Below are positions 34,387 to 43,299 of a stretch of 64,000 nt of DNA, piece by piece. The notes beneath the pieces are model-generated. The model worked only from the letters and a program-made list of their open reading frames with translations. It was not told the origin of the DNA and ran no database searches. How positions within the stretch are numbered: the first letter of the stretch is position 1; each line of letters begins with the position of its first letter. The position numbers were made by a program, and so were the translations under genes. This DNA comes from Erwinia sp. (lineage in GTDB: Bacteria; Pseudomonadota; Gammaproteobacteria; Enterobacterales; Enterobacteriaceae): positions 2,399,310 through 2,463,309 of the forward strand of contig OZ024666.1 of the NCBI GenBank assembly GCA_964016415.1, read 5' to 3'.

Positions 34387-34989
34387 ATGTCAATCAATGT
34401 AGCCATTTTCCTGTTTGATAATGTAGAAGTGCTCGATTTTGCCGGGCCTTACGAAGTGTTTACCTGCGCGACACGCGTTGCACAAAAACGCGATGCGCTA
34501 TTTAATGTCTTCACTGTTGGTGAAACCGGAAAACCTGTCCGTGCAAGAGCCGGGTTAAATCTTACTCCCGATTTTACACTGAATAACCATCCGGATATTG
34601 ACTGCCTGATTGTTCCAGGAGGCGTAGTCAATGAGGAGCTGGTTAAGCCACATATCATTCACTGGTTATCCACGCAAAGCACCAGAAGTCGCATTACAGC
34701 CTCAGTTTGTACCGGTGCTTTTTTGCTGGCGAAAACCGGGAACTTCGACGGTAAACGCTTCACCACGCACTGGGAAGATATTGCTGACTTACGCAGACTG
34801 TTTCCGGCGATAACGGTTGAGAGTGAGGTTCGCTGGGTCGACGAAGGTGCACTGGTGTCATCTGCCGGTATCTCCGCGGGTATCGACATGAGCCTGCATC
34901 TTATTGAAAAACTGACAGACCGTCAGCTGGCAGAAAAAACAGCACGCCAGCTGGAGTTTGACTGGACAGAAAACAGACCGAAGAACTGA
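34387..34989 (+). CDS. DJ-1/PfpI family protein
   Basis: A 200-residue class I amidotransferase-like protein starting MSINVAIFLFDNVEVLDFAGPYEVF at ATG 34387. The nucleophile elbow is ASVCTGAFLLAKTG with the conserved Cys, preceded by DCLIVPGG. This fits the ThiJ/PfpI/isonitrile-hydratase-like subgroup that often stands alone or forms the N-terminal half of AraC-type regulators; no HTH domain follows here. Substrate is unknown. It lies at the left edge of the island and is convergent with the aminotransferase gene, separated by a nested inverted repeat. Confidence 0.82.
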   Translation: MSINVAIFLFDNVEVLDFAGPYEVFTCATRVAQKRDALFNVFTVGETGKPVRARAGLNLTPDFTLNNHPDIDCLIVPGGVVNEELVKPHIIHWLSTQSTRSRITASVCTGAFLLAKTGNFDGKRFTTHWEDIADLRRLFPAITVESEVRWVDEGALVSSAGISAGIDMSLHLIEKLTDRQLAEKTARQLEFDWTENRPKN

Positions 34990-35026
34990 ATTTTCCTCTT
35001 GATTTTGAACCATGATAAAATGCCCC

Positions 35027-35077
35027 GATACCGTTGGAGGAAAGGGATAATGATGCCCCTTTCTTTTACACGGTATC
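35027..35077. repeat. Nested inverted repeat between convergent genes
   Basis: Outer arms GATACCGT (35027-35034) and ACGGTATC (35070-35077) enclose inner arms GAAAGGG and CCCTTTC (35040-35046, 35057-35063). It could form a long interrupted hairpin on either strand. It lies between the stops of the DJ-1-like gene and the aminotransferase, so a bidirectional terminator role is plausible although T-runs are short. Confidence 0.7.
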
Positions 35078-35107
35078 ACGAGCGACGCGATTCAGACACC
35101 ACGATGC

Positions 35108-36316
35108 TCACTGGCGTAATTTTGCCAAAGAAGCACGTAACTGTTCGCAGGCTAATGCGAGTTTTTCATCATCAACCGCATAAGCGATGCGCAGATAACC
35201 CGGCATACCAAATGCACTTCCCTGTAACACTGCTACGCGGGCATCCACCAATAACCAGGCCGCAAGCTCACTGTCAGTCGCTATTGTCACGCCTTCCGGT
35301 GTGATCCTGCCGAGCATTTTCTGACAATTTACAAACAGATAAAACGCACCCTGCGGCACACAAACAGATACTCCTTCAGTATCATTGATCATCGCCAGCA
35401 CCTGACGACGACGATCCAATTTATCGATCCACCCGGCTAAACTGGTCGCCGGTTGTCGCAAGGCGACCACCGCTGCAGCCTGAGAGATACTGGACGCGTT
35501 AGACGTACTCTGTGACTGTAATACCTGCATTGCCTCAATCAGCCAGGCCGGACCACCAGCATATCCCAGCCGCCATCCCGTCATGGCATGGCTTTTCGAT
35601 ACACCATTCACCGTCAAAATACGCTCTGCCAGCTCAGGTGCTACCGAGGCAAAAGTATCAAATGGAATACCGTCGTAGCGCAGCGGTTCATAGATATCAT
35701 CTGCCAGAATAAGCACATCAGGATAATCAGATAACACTTCTGCCAGCGCGCGCCACTCTTCAGCACTGTACACCGCGCCAGTGGGATTACCCGGTGAATT
35801 GAGAATCAGCCAGCGAGTCGCGGGTGTCAGTGCAGCGCGTAATTGTGCTGGTTGTAACTTCCAGCCCTGTTGTTCCTCACACAACACGATGACCGGCTCG
35901 CCTTCAGCAAGACGTACCATATCAGGATAGGAAACCCAATAAGGTGCCGGAATAATCACTTGCTGGCCGGGATCAAGTGTTGCCAGTAACGCATTAAAAA
36001 TGAGCTGCTTAGCACCACAACCGGCTATGATCTGATCCTGAGCGAAGAGCAGGCGGTTATCACGCAAAAATTTCACCGCGATTGCATCCTTTAACTCAGG
36101 CGTACCGGCCACTGCGGTATATTTCGTCTGCTGTCCAAGAATCCCGGCAATCCCCGCCATACTGATACTATCCGGAGTTGCGAAATCCAGTTCACCTTCT
36201 CCGAGATTGATCACCACTTTCCCGGCAGCCTCCAGAGAACGAACCTGGTCAGAGATAGCGGCGGTCGGTGATGGACGAAAGCTTTGCATGCGCCTTGCCA
36301 ATAGTTGATTATGCAT
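35108..36316 (-). CDS. Class I/II pyridoxal phosphate aminotransferase
   Basis: A fold-type I aminotransferase of 402 residues, with start ATG 36316 (MHNQLLARRMQSFRPSPT) chosen over an upstream frame. The PLP-binding Lys lies in NGVSKSHAMTGWRLGYAGG, the cofactor Asp in ILADDIYEPLRYDG, substrate Asn in LNSPGNPTGAVYS, and the C-terminal Arg in GYLRIAYAVDD. Overall it resembles aspartate aminotransferases of the 1-beta subgroup (AatA type). It is divergently transcribed from the amidotransferase gene with 70 bases between starts, suggesting shared control. It may act on an amino acid released by the island's hydrolases; that is inference. Confidence 0.85.
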   Translation of the reverse strand: MHNQLLARRMQSFRPSPTAAISDQVRSLEAAGKVVINLGEGELDFATPDSISMAGIAGILGQQTKYTAVAGTPELKDAIAVKFLRDNRLLFAQDQIIAGCGAKQLIFNALLATLDPGQQVIIPAPYWVSYPDMVRLAEGEPVIVLCEEQQGWKLQPAQLRAALTPATRWLILNSPGNPTGAVYSAEEWRALAEVLSDYPDVLILADDIYEPLRYDGIPFDTFASVAPELAERILTVNGVSKSHAMTGWRLGYAGGPAWLIEAMQVLQSQSTSNASSISQAAAVVALRQPATSLAGWIDKLDRRRQVLAMINDTEGVSVCVPQGAFYLFVNCQKMLGRITPEGVTIATDSELAAWLLVDARVAVLQGSAFGMPGYLRIAYAVDDEKLALACEQLRASLAKLRQ

Positions 36317-36386
36317 AAATCCTCTTTTGTTTTTTATGACACAGGTAATACAATTAAGCTCCCGGAAAGACCACAGGAAACTCGCT

Positions 36387-37451
36387 ATGTTATCCACTTT
36401 CATTTTTGATGCTGCTCAGTCACCTGGAAAATTTGGACTCGCTGCCAGTCTGTGGGCCAATCAGCAGAAGCAACCGTTATGGAGTCTGCGCCCTGATTTC
36501 AACGAAAATTTTCCCAATGCGTATCAGCATGTGGTACCTGCAGGCAATTGTGTCACCGGCGGTCTGTACCGTAGTGATACCCTGCAACATGAAGTCAGCG
36601 ATATCGCATTCCTGCCAGCAGAAGACGCGTTGATCGTCCTTGCTGATGCAGATGCTGAAAAGATCAGGCACCTTGCGGGACAACGCTTATTCAGCCAGTA
36701 CGATGGTAATACCCTCTCACTACTCGACTCCAATCACAGCGTGATCTGGCAACATACCCTTACTGCTTCCATAAACAGTGAACCCACACTCACCGTCGGC
36801 CTGGTTGCCGATGAACAGGATCAACGCGAGGTTTATCCGGCCACTATTGATGCTTTGATGGCGGCGGCGAGATGCGCCGGTATTTCCTTACAGATACGTT
36901 TTTTCCCGCCCGCTAGCGTCACCAATCGTTTACACGAATTAAATCAGCTTGACGGTATTCTCCTGCCTGGTGGTGCCTCGATGCCTGCGGTTGCCGGACA
37001 GATAGCCGTCGCTCATCACACTTTACAACACCAAATCCCGACTCTGGGCCTCTGTCTGGGCATGCAAAGCATGTGCACTGCTGCTTTGCAGCTGAACAGT
37101 GGATATGAGCAGGCGATGCTGGCGGAAGTGGCCCCGGACGCCACAGTGCACAGTTTTATTCCGTTCACTGATCGCACACACCGTTGCGGCCTGTTCCCCT
37201 TTCCTGCTTCGGCACCTTTCCATCAGATGCATTACAACCACCGCTATTACTTTAATCCCCAATATCTTCCTCAGCTTGCCGCCAGTGGCATCAGAATCAA
37301 TGCACAAACCAACGCGATTATTGAAGGGATAAACCATCCTGCTCATCCCTTCTGGCAGGGCGTTCAGGGACATCCGGAATTGATGTCACGACCAGAAACC
37401 CCGCATCCCCTGTTTGTTACCTTTATTCAGACGATGCTGGCGCAAGGCTAA
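36387..37451 (+). CDS. CTP synthase-like glutamine amidotransferase with unknown N-terminal region
   Basis: A 354-residue protein starting at ATG 36387 behind AGGAAA. Residues ~140-354 resemble the class I glutaminase domain of CTP synthase: TVGLVADEQDQREVYP, LDGILLPGGAS, nucleophile Cys in LGLCLGMQSM, MHYNHRYYF, and the His-Glu pair in GVQGHPEL, with PHPLF at the end. The amidoligase domain of PyrG is absent; the first ~135 residues (from MLSTFIFDAAQSPGKFGLA) are not a domain I recognise. Such proteins are annotated as CTP synthase C-terminal region-related, with unknown activity. The 3' end overlaps the convergent DapA-like gene by 29 bases. Confidence 0.75.
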   Translation: MLSTFIFDAAQSPGKFGLAASLWANQQKQPLWSLRPDFNENFPNAYQHVVPAGNCVTGGLYRSDTLQHEVSDIAFLPAEDALIVLADADAEKIRHLAGQRLFSQYDGNTLSLLDSNHSVIWQHTLTASINSEPTLTVGLVADEQDQREVYPATIDALMAAARCAGISLQIRFFPPASVTNRLHELNQLDGILLPGGASMPAVAGQIAVAHHTLQHQIPTLGLCLGMQSMCTAALQLNSGYEQAMLAEVAPDATVHSFIPFTDRTHRCGLFPFPASAPFHQMHYNHRYYFNPQYLPQLAASGIRINAQTNAIIEGINHPAHPFWQGVQGHPELMSRPETPHPLFVTFIQTMLAQG

Positions 37452-38358
37452 CACCACTCCGTGGATCACTGGCCAGTTTCTGCATCACACTGGTCAGAGC
37501 TGCTATACCAGCATCAGACACAGGCAATAACGGTGGCCGCACCGTCCCACCATTAAATCCACGCAGCGCCATTGCTGCTTTGACCAGTTGAGGTTGTCCA
37601 TGTTGTCGAGCCAACGTCCGATAATCGAACCATAACTGATGCAAATCACGGGCAGTGTGTGCATCCCCTGACTCAAGGGCACGATAGGTTGCCAGCACTA
37701 ATTCAGGTAATGCGCCACTATTAGTGGTACTGATGCCATCAAAACCCGCCATCATTGGTCCGGTAAAAGCGAGATCTGATGCACAAAACAGGCGTAGTTT
37801 TCCCCGCAGGCGATTGGCTATCTGATCGATGGCTGTAGGGTTGAGATCGCCCTGTTTTATCCCTACCACACCGGGAATTTCTGCCAGTTTTTCCAGCAAG
37901 GCAGGTGATAAGGTGATACCGATGCCCGGGGCGTTGTACACCAGAATACCGGTCACCGATAAGGGCGCTATCTGCGCGAAATAACTCACAATCTGTGATT
38001 CAGTGATTTCACTGACATAAGGCGCAGTCACCATCGGTAAACCACCTAAGTCACCGGCTAATTGTGTCAATTCACGCGCATCACGCGGGTCAGCACTGGT
38101 ACTGCATAACATCACCGGTACGCGATTCTGAACGCAGTCCATCACCTCCCGAAACAGTTCACGGCGCTCAGCCAGTGACATTACCGGGAACTCGCCATAA
38201 GTGCCGCCAATCAGTAAACCGTCATAACCCAGCGCAATCATCCGTTCAATATTTTCACGCAACGCCTGAAAATCAATCTCACCCTCAACAGAAAATGGCG
38301 TGACAGTGATATTGAAAATACCCTGCAGACGCGCACGGGATTCATTAATGTCTTTCAT
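37423..38358 (-). CDS. DapA/NAL-superfamily aldolase or lyase
   Basis: A dihydrodipicolinate synthase-like class I aldolase of 311 residues; I choose ATG 38358, six bases after an AAGGAA site, although ATG 38361 is also possible. The TIM-barrel Schiff-base Lys is in GVVGIKQGD, and the catalytic Tyr in GILVYNAPG. The first loop reads GGTYGEFP, so the second Thr of the DapA GTTGE motif is Tyr, arguing against a housekeeping DapA. Members split or join pyruvate-type keto acids. It is the last gene of the minus-strand operon, 10 bases after the M24 gene. Confidence 0.85.
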   Translation of the reverse strand: MKDINESRARLQGIFNITVTPFSVEGEIDFQALRENIERMIALGYDGLLIGGTYGEFPVMSLAERRELFREVMDCVQNRVPVMLCSTSADPRDARELTQLAGDLGGLPMVTAPYVSEITESQIVSYFAQIAPLSVTGILVYNAPGIGITLSPALLEKLAEIPGVVGIKQGDLNPTAIDQIANRLRGKLRLFCASDLAFTGPMMAGFDGISTTNSGALPELVLATYRALESGDAHTARDLHQLWFDYRTLARQHGQPQLVKAAMALRGFNGGTVRPPLLPVSDAGIAALTSVMQKLASDPRSGVSLAPASSE

Positions 38359-38368
38359 CATCAATTCC

Positions 38369-39538
38369 TTACAACTGAGTCAATGGACGGGGTAATGTAC
38401 CCAACTGCCGATAACCTGTTTCTGTAATAACCACCGTTTCGCTGACACCGACAGTAAAACTGCCATAAATACGCAGCGCCGGTGGAATATGGAAAGTCAT
38501 GCCAGGTTGTAATTCAGTGTTAATTCCACTGTACAAACTGAGAATACTGCCCTCACCCCAGTCCGGGGCAAAAGAGACACCGATTGAATAACCGGTACGC
38601 TTACGGAAATTATCGCTAAACCCGGCACGATCGATAACGCTCTGGCAAGCGATATGGGGTTCAGCACAGGTGGCACCAGGGCGCAGCGTATCCAGTGCCG
38701 CCTGCAATGCCTCCTGGCAGACTTGTTCCATTTCCAGGGCCAGCGCAGGCGGTTGTCCAATCCATGCGGAACGCATCAATGCAGCGTGGTAACGGTCATG
38801 CGTAGCAGCCATTTCGAGAAATACCGGATCATTGTCACCCATCACCCGGCGTCGCCAGGTGCCATGCGGCACACCACTACGGGGTCCGGTTGATACCAGC
38901 GGCTCCATACCAACATATTCAGAACCGGAGGCGATCGCAGCCCCCATCATTGCCGACACTAAGGCATTTTCATCAGCACCAACGCGGATCGCAGCAATAC
39001 CGGCTCGCATACCCGCATCAACATAGGCTGCGGCGGCGGCAATTTTTTCTATCTCAGCGGCAGATTTGATCGCCCGCAACGGTTCGATAATTCCTGCGGT
39101 ATCAGCAATTGTCCCTAATTGTCCCTGTAGCGCTTCATACACCGCTATCGTTAAAAACCAACCGCGTTTGTCGAGTCCGACACGTTTTTCTGACCAGCCA
39201 CGCTGACGCAACACTTCAACCAGAAAATCAACCGGATTAACACCATCCTGATAAATCGCCGCATCAGAGATGAAGGTATTAGAGATAAAGTTGAAGTACT
39301 CCAGTTGACGAATCACAAACACCGGATCACCCTCAACCGGCAGCACCAGCGCCTGAAAGGTGTAATAACCCGGCGTCTGTTGTCCGGTTAACCAGAAAAT
39401 ATTCTCCGGCCCGGTGACGACCATGACATCAATGCCTGCCGCCGCCAGCCTTTCTCGCGTCCTGCGCTGACGATCCTGATACTCTTCAACACTGAACGCA
39501 GATTCACTGCCCTGAATCACATTATTTGTCTGTTGCAT
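38369..39538 (-). CDS. M24-family hydrolase of the creatinase/ectoine hydrolase type
   Basis: A 389-residue protein starting MQQTNNVIQG at ATG 39538 behind AGGAG. It has the creatinase N-terminal domain (TGPENIFWLTGQQTPGYY) and a pita-bread domain. The metal ligands of aminopeptidases appear replaced: where DxG...SDxTR is expected it reads EMAATHDRYHAALMRS, and PGMTFHIPPAL replaces the usual GM...EP. A His is kept in GVPHGTW, and TGYSIGVSFAPDWGEG recalls ectoine hydrolases (DoeA/EutD). I infer a metal-independent C-N hydrolase acting on a small cyclic or acylated compound. It overlaps the preceding enolase-superfamily gene by 17 bases. Confidence 0.8.
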   Translation of the reverse strand: MQQTNNVIQGSESAFSVEEYQDRQRRTRERLAAAGIDVMVVTGPENIFWLTGQQTPGYYTFQALVLPVEGDPVFVIRQLEYFNFISNTFISDAAIYQDGVNPVDFLVEVLRQRGWSEKRVGLDKRGWFLTIAVYEALQGQLGTIADTAGIIEPLRAIKSAAEIEKIAAAAAYVDAGMRAGIAAIRVGADENALVSAMMGAAIASGSEYVGMEPLVSTGPRSGVPHGTWRRRVMGDNDPVFLEMAATHDRYHAALMRSAWIGQPPALALEMEQVCQEALQAALDTLRPGATCAEPHIACQSVIDRAGFSDNFRKRTGYSIGVSFAPDWGEGSILSLYSGINTELQPGMTFHIPPALRIYGSFTVGVSETVVITETGYRQLGTLPRPLTQL

Positions 39539-40625
39539 AAAAGAACTCCTGAAGAAAAAGGGCCTGAGTGTCATCAAAATTCACCCCCAGACCAAAACTA
39601 TCCCGCACCAGCACTTCCCCCTGGTGGTAATAAAGTCCACTGGCAGGATCATCAGTCAAACCATCGGCGCCATACAATTCGGCAAAAATCGGGTTTACAG
39701 CATGACAAAGTTGTAGCGCAGCGGCGGTAGCGACATGCCCTTCATTCATCTGACCAATCATGAACGGGATATCCGCTTGCTGCAGACGACGGGCCAATGC
39801 CAGCGCAGGCCGGATACCGCCACATTTGACCAGTTTCAGATGCGCCCACAATGCTCCTTCTGCAGCGATTAATCGCTCAATAGCCAGGCCATTGCACAGA
39901 CTTTCATCCAGCATAATTGGCACCCCGAAAGCGGTGAGTTGTGGCAAAAGATGATCATCTGCCGGCGACAAAGGTTGTTCGATATAAGCCAAACCCAGTT
40001 CAGCCAGTTGAGGGAAAACATCTCGTGCTTGTTGAGCTGACCACTGCCCATTGACGTCAATCGCTAAAGAGAGATTGTCACCAAACTCTTTACGCAGCCG
40101 TTGTAATCGTCTGACATCCTCACTTACTGCCGCTACACCAGTGCGTAACTTAAGTTGCGTGAAACCACGTTCAACATAACGGGTGGCCTGCTGTACCATT
40201 TGCTGTTCACTTCCCCAGAACAGCGTCTGGTTGGTCGGGTAAACAACAAAAGCAGGAGTACCTCCGAGCCAGGCAGCCAGACTTTGTTGCGCCCGACGGG
40301 CCAGCAAATCATGCAGCGCCATATCCAGTAACAAGCACCCCGGCGGGAGCAATAACGAGTCTGCTGCATGTACACTGTCGAGCATCGTCGCAGGGTCAGC
40401 AGACCAGTCCCACCCCGCCAGAACACTGCGCAGGTTGTCCAGCACCTGGGCGGCAGAGTAGCAATGCAGATAATGAATATTGAGACGCACCTCACCGACC
40501 CCGCGCTCAGCACCCTCATCAAGCGTTATCCACAGTGTATCCAGCCCGTTTATCGCGCCAGAGGTAGCGGTGTGTAATGTCACGCCAGCATAGTGCAGCT
40601 CTCCACGCCACAATCGCGCCCTCAC
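39522..40625 (-). CDS. Enolase-superfamily enzyme (muconate lactonizing/epimerase-like)
   Basis: A 367-residue protein from GTG 40625, whose start overlaps the M20 stop (GTGA). It has the N-terminal capping domain, then the barrel: LKLRTG, where the first catalytic motif KxK is KxR, metal ligands Asp in AIDVNGQW, Glu in YIEQPLS and Asp in MLDESL, and the second base Lys in HLKLVKCGGI. MLE-subgroup members include dipeptide epimerases, N-acylamino-acid racemases and cycloisomerases. Which reaction is run here is unknown, and KxR makes a simple two-base racemase less certain. Confidence 0.82.
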   Translation of the reverse strand: MRARLWRGELHYAGVTLHTATSGAINGLDTLWITLDEGAERGVGEVRLNIHYLHCYSAAQVLDNLRSVLAGWDWSADPATMLDSVHAADSLLLPPGCLLLDMALHDLLARRAQQSLAAWLGGTPAFVVYPTNQTLFWGSEQQMVQQATRYVERGFTQLKLRTGVAAVSEDVRRLQRLRKEFGDNLSLAIDVNGQWSAQQARDVFPQLAELGLAYIEQPLSPADDHLLPQLTAFGVPIMLDESLCNGLAIERLIAAEGALWAHLKLVKCGGIRPALALARRLQQADIPFMIGQMNEGHVATAAALQLCHAVNPIFAELYGADGLTDDPASGLYYHQGEVLVRDSFGLGVNFDDTQALFLQEFFYATDK

Positions 40626-41797
40626 GCTATTTGCTCCCGGGGTAACATCGCCAGTGCCACATCAAGATAGATCGCTGCGGCAGCGAAGAACTCTTCAGCA
40701 GGAACAAACTCATCAGGTTTATGCGCCACGGCCAGGCTTCCCGGCCCAATCACCACCCCCCTTGCACCTAATGCACGAAAATGCACCAGATCACATCCCC
40801 CCTGGAAACCAAACGGACCAGGATGAGGCTGTCCGTGACGCAGACAAGCATTGAGACTGCGCTGCACGATGGGATCACTACTGTCTGTTTAAGTTGCTCC
40901 CCCGGTAGTGGGTTGCCACGAGACAATTTCAGCCTCTACACCATCACGTGTTCGGGCAGTGTCCAGCAACAGTTGTAGTTTAGCTTTCACCTGAGCTTCA
41001 TCTTCACCCGGTACCAGACGGCGATCGAGTAATAACTCACAACTGTCAGGGATAACATTATCGGCATGTCCGCCATGAATACGTGTGACAGTCAGACTGG
41101 CGTTGCCCACCAGCGAATGAGAACGACAACACACCTCCTGCTGGTGAGTCTCTTCAATTAGCGCGAGCAGTTTAGCTGACTGATAAATCGCATTAACACC
41201 TAACTCGGGAGTACCCGAATGAGCTGTAATACCTTTTATCCTTACCCGGGGACGTAAACTGCCTTTATCGGCGGAAAATGTCGCATTAGAGGTAGGCTCG
41301 CCAATAACGGCAAAGTCTATTGCCGGAGGAGCCTCAGTGACATAATACTTCGCACCTTCACTCGCCACTTCTTCATCGGCGGTAAACACCCCCATTAATG
41401 TCCCTGACCAGTGCGACCGATTCACTGCCAGGATGCGCAAAGCCTCTACCATTGCTACCAGAGGACCTTTAGCATCACATGCCCCACGTCCATACAGACG
41501 CCCTTCGCGCTCAGTAAGAGTGAAAGGATCTGACGACCAGCCGGTGCCAGCGGGTACCGTGTCGAGATGTGTGTTGAAGGCGAAAACAGGGCCTGCCCCA
41601 TTGGTGAGCACAGCAATTACATTAGTCCGGCCTGGGGCATACTCACTGAACGAGAGATTAAAACCCGCCTCACGTAACCAGCCAGCAACGCACTCCGCCG
41701 CTTCTCGTTCCTGTCCCGGTGGGTTCTCTGTATTAATCGCCACCAGAGTGGCAAGATCTCGTTGCATAGCTACCCGATCAACCTGATATGTTGTCAT
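40622..41797 (-). pseudogene. M20-family deacylase/peptidase with internal TAA
   Basis: The reading frame begins MTTYQVDRVAMQRDL at ATG 41797 behind AGGAG. Zinc-site motifs of the ArgE/DapE group are visible: FNTHLDTVPAG, GRGACDAKGP, the catalytic pair TADEEVASEG, GEPTSN, and GGHADNVIPD in the dimerisation domain. At codon 303 (40889-40891) a TAA interrupts the frame, after which the same frame continues for 88 codons with conserved-looking GGCDLVHF and AHKPDEFVPAEEF, supplying the last metal-binding His. Upstream and downstream frames are identical, so this is a nonsense codon and not an indel. The product would lack its C-terminal lobe. Confidence 0.85.
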
Positions 41798-41809
41798 GAT
41801 AACTCCTGA

Positions 41810-42559
41810 TTAATGAAGGATCTGGTCAAGAAAGTGCTGTGCACGTTCTGTAACTTGCCCGCTAAAAAAATCTTCCGCACTGGCGCATTCAAGGATTTCA
41901 CCCTCTTCCATAAACAGAATTTTATTGGCTGCCCGACGTGCAAACGCCATTTCGTGGGTCACTACCATGCTGGTCATACCTTCTGCGCTGAGTTCCGCCA
42001 TCACATCCAGTACTTCACGAATCATCTCCGGGTCGAGATCGGAAGTAGGCTCGTCATACAACATTAATTCCGGCTTCATCGCCAGCGCACGAGCAATAGC
42101 CACACGTTGCTGCTGTCCACCTGATAGCTCATCAGGGAAGTGGTCTGCCCGATCATGAATGCGCACTTTTGCCAGCAGCGTTTCAGCCTGCTTACGGGCT
42201 TCACTACGGTTAATACCCAGCACGGTCATCGGTGCCAGCATGATGTTTTCTGCTGCCGTCAAATGGGAAAAAAGTTCATAATTTTGAAATACCATGCCGA
42301 TGCGCTGGCGAAGTTGATGAGCAGGTATTTCGCCACGGCTGATGTTTTGCTGTTTAAAAAAAACATCGCCGCTGTCAGCCGGAGACATTAAATTTACGCA
42401 GCGTAAAAGCGTCGATTTTCCTGAACCTGACGGTCCAATCAGCACCACGGTTTCACCACGCTGCACATCAAGAGAACAACTTTTCAACACCGTCTGACGA
42501 CCAAAAGACTTATCGATGCCGATCATTTCGAGTAAGGGGGATGTATGCAGGTTCATCAT
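41810..42559 (-). CDS. Polar amino-acid ABC transporter ATP-binding protein
   Basis: A 249-residue ATPase of the PAAT (GlnQ/HisP) type. Walker A is GPSGSGKST, the Q-loop MVFQNYELFSHLT, the signature LSGGQQQRVAIARAL, Walker B LMLYDEPTSDLDPE, and the H-loop VVTHEM. The double ATG at its start overlaps the permease stop (ATGA). It energises import of the operon's substrate together with the permease and binding protein. The M20 gene begins 12 bases downstream. Confidence 0.93.
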   Translation of the reverse strand: MMNLHTSPLLEMIGIDKSFGRQTVLKSCSLDVQRGETVVLIGPSGSGKSTLLRCVNLMSPADSGDVFFKQQNISRGEIPAHQLRQRIGMVFQNYELFSHLTAAENIMLAPMTVLGINRSEARKQAETLLAKVRIHDRADHFPDELSGGQQQRVAIARALAMKPELMLYDEPTSDLDPEMIREVLDVMAELSAEGMTSMVVTHEMAFARRAANKILFMEEGEILECASAEDFFSGQVTERAQHFLDQILH

Positions 42560-43287
42560 GCGCCTCCTGTGGTTTTCATCGGGTTGACCTCTTCACTGAC
42601 AGACGAAGCAGAAGATGATTTTTTCCGACGACGCTGCTTAGGATCTAACGCACGTTCCAGCCACCACTGAAACAGCATGAACAGACTGGTAAGTAATAAG
42701 TAATAAATCCCCGCTGCACACAACGCTTCAAAATAACGGAAACTGGCGCTTGCCTCCTGATTTGCCACCAGCAGCAGTTCCTGGACTGCAATGACTGATA
42801 CCAGAGCACTCGATTTCAGCATACTGATCATCTGGTTACCCATCGGCGGCAACACGATACGCGCCGCCTGTGGCAAGACTACTTTGCGCATAATCTGTGC
42901 CTGAGTCATGCCTAAAGCCATCGCCGCGGTGCGCTGACCACTTTTCACCGCCTGTAATCCGGAACGTAAAATTTCAGCCATATACGCACCTTCATTTAAT
43001 GAAAGCGCCAGAACTGCACAGGTAAACGCGGAGAAGCGCAAACCAAAGCCGGGCAACACGTTATAGACAAAGATGATTTGAAACAGCACCGGCGTTCCAC
43101 GAAACAGCCACAGATAAAAAAAGGCTCCTGCTTTCGCTACGCGAAATGGTGCTTCCTGTAACAACGCCAGTACCAGTCCCAGAACCACACCACATAGCAA
43201 CGAACACAGGGTAATCAGCAGTGTCATTCCGGCTCCCTGTACGAAACCCGGTGACAGGAAGTAATGCCACATTAAATCAATCGACAT
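42556..43287 (-). CDS. Polar amino-acid ABC transporter permease
   Basis: A 243-residue inner-membrane permease with about five membrane segments. The first is GMTLLITLCSLLCGVVLGLVL, the HisM/GlnP-type LFRGTPVLFQIIFVYNVLP follows, and the EAA-loop region is AMALGMTQAQIMRKVVLPQA. The C-terminal ~30 residues are basic and Ser-rich (KQRRRKKSSSASS). With only one permease gene it would act as a homodimer. GGAGAG precedes ATG 43287. Confidence 0.92.
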   Translation of the reverse strand: MSIDLMWHYFLSPGFVQGAGMTLLITLCSLLCGVVLGLVLALLQEAPFRVAKAGAFFYLWLFRGTPVLFQIIFVYNVLPGFGLRFSAFTCAVLALSLNEGAYMAEILRSGLQAVKSGQRTAAMALGMTQAQIMRKVVLPQAARIVLPPMGNQMISMLKSSALVSVIAVQELLLVANQEASASFRYFEALCAAGIYYLLLTSLFMLFQWWLERALDPKQRRRKKSSSASSVSEEVNPMKTTGGA

Positions 43288-43299
43288 TGCGCTCTCCGC

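Noticed and set aside
35051-35304. Frame starting ATGATG behind a GGAGG site, antisense to the aminotransferase end
   Set aside because: The GGAGG belongs to the nested inverted repeat; the frame overlaps a conserved gene for most of its length and has no similarity I recognise.
35108-37451. Selenocysteine or other recoding at the island stop codons
   Set aside because: The interrupting codons elsewhere in the island are TAG and TAA, not TGA, and no SECIS-like structure or family precedent is visible; mutation or sequencing error is simpler.
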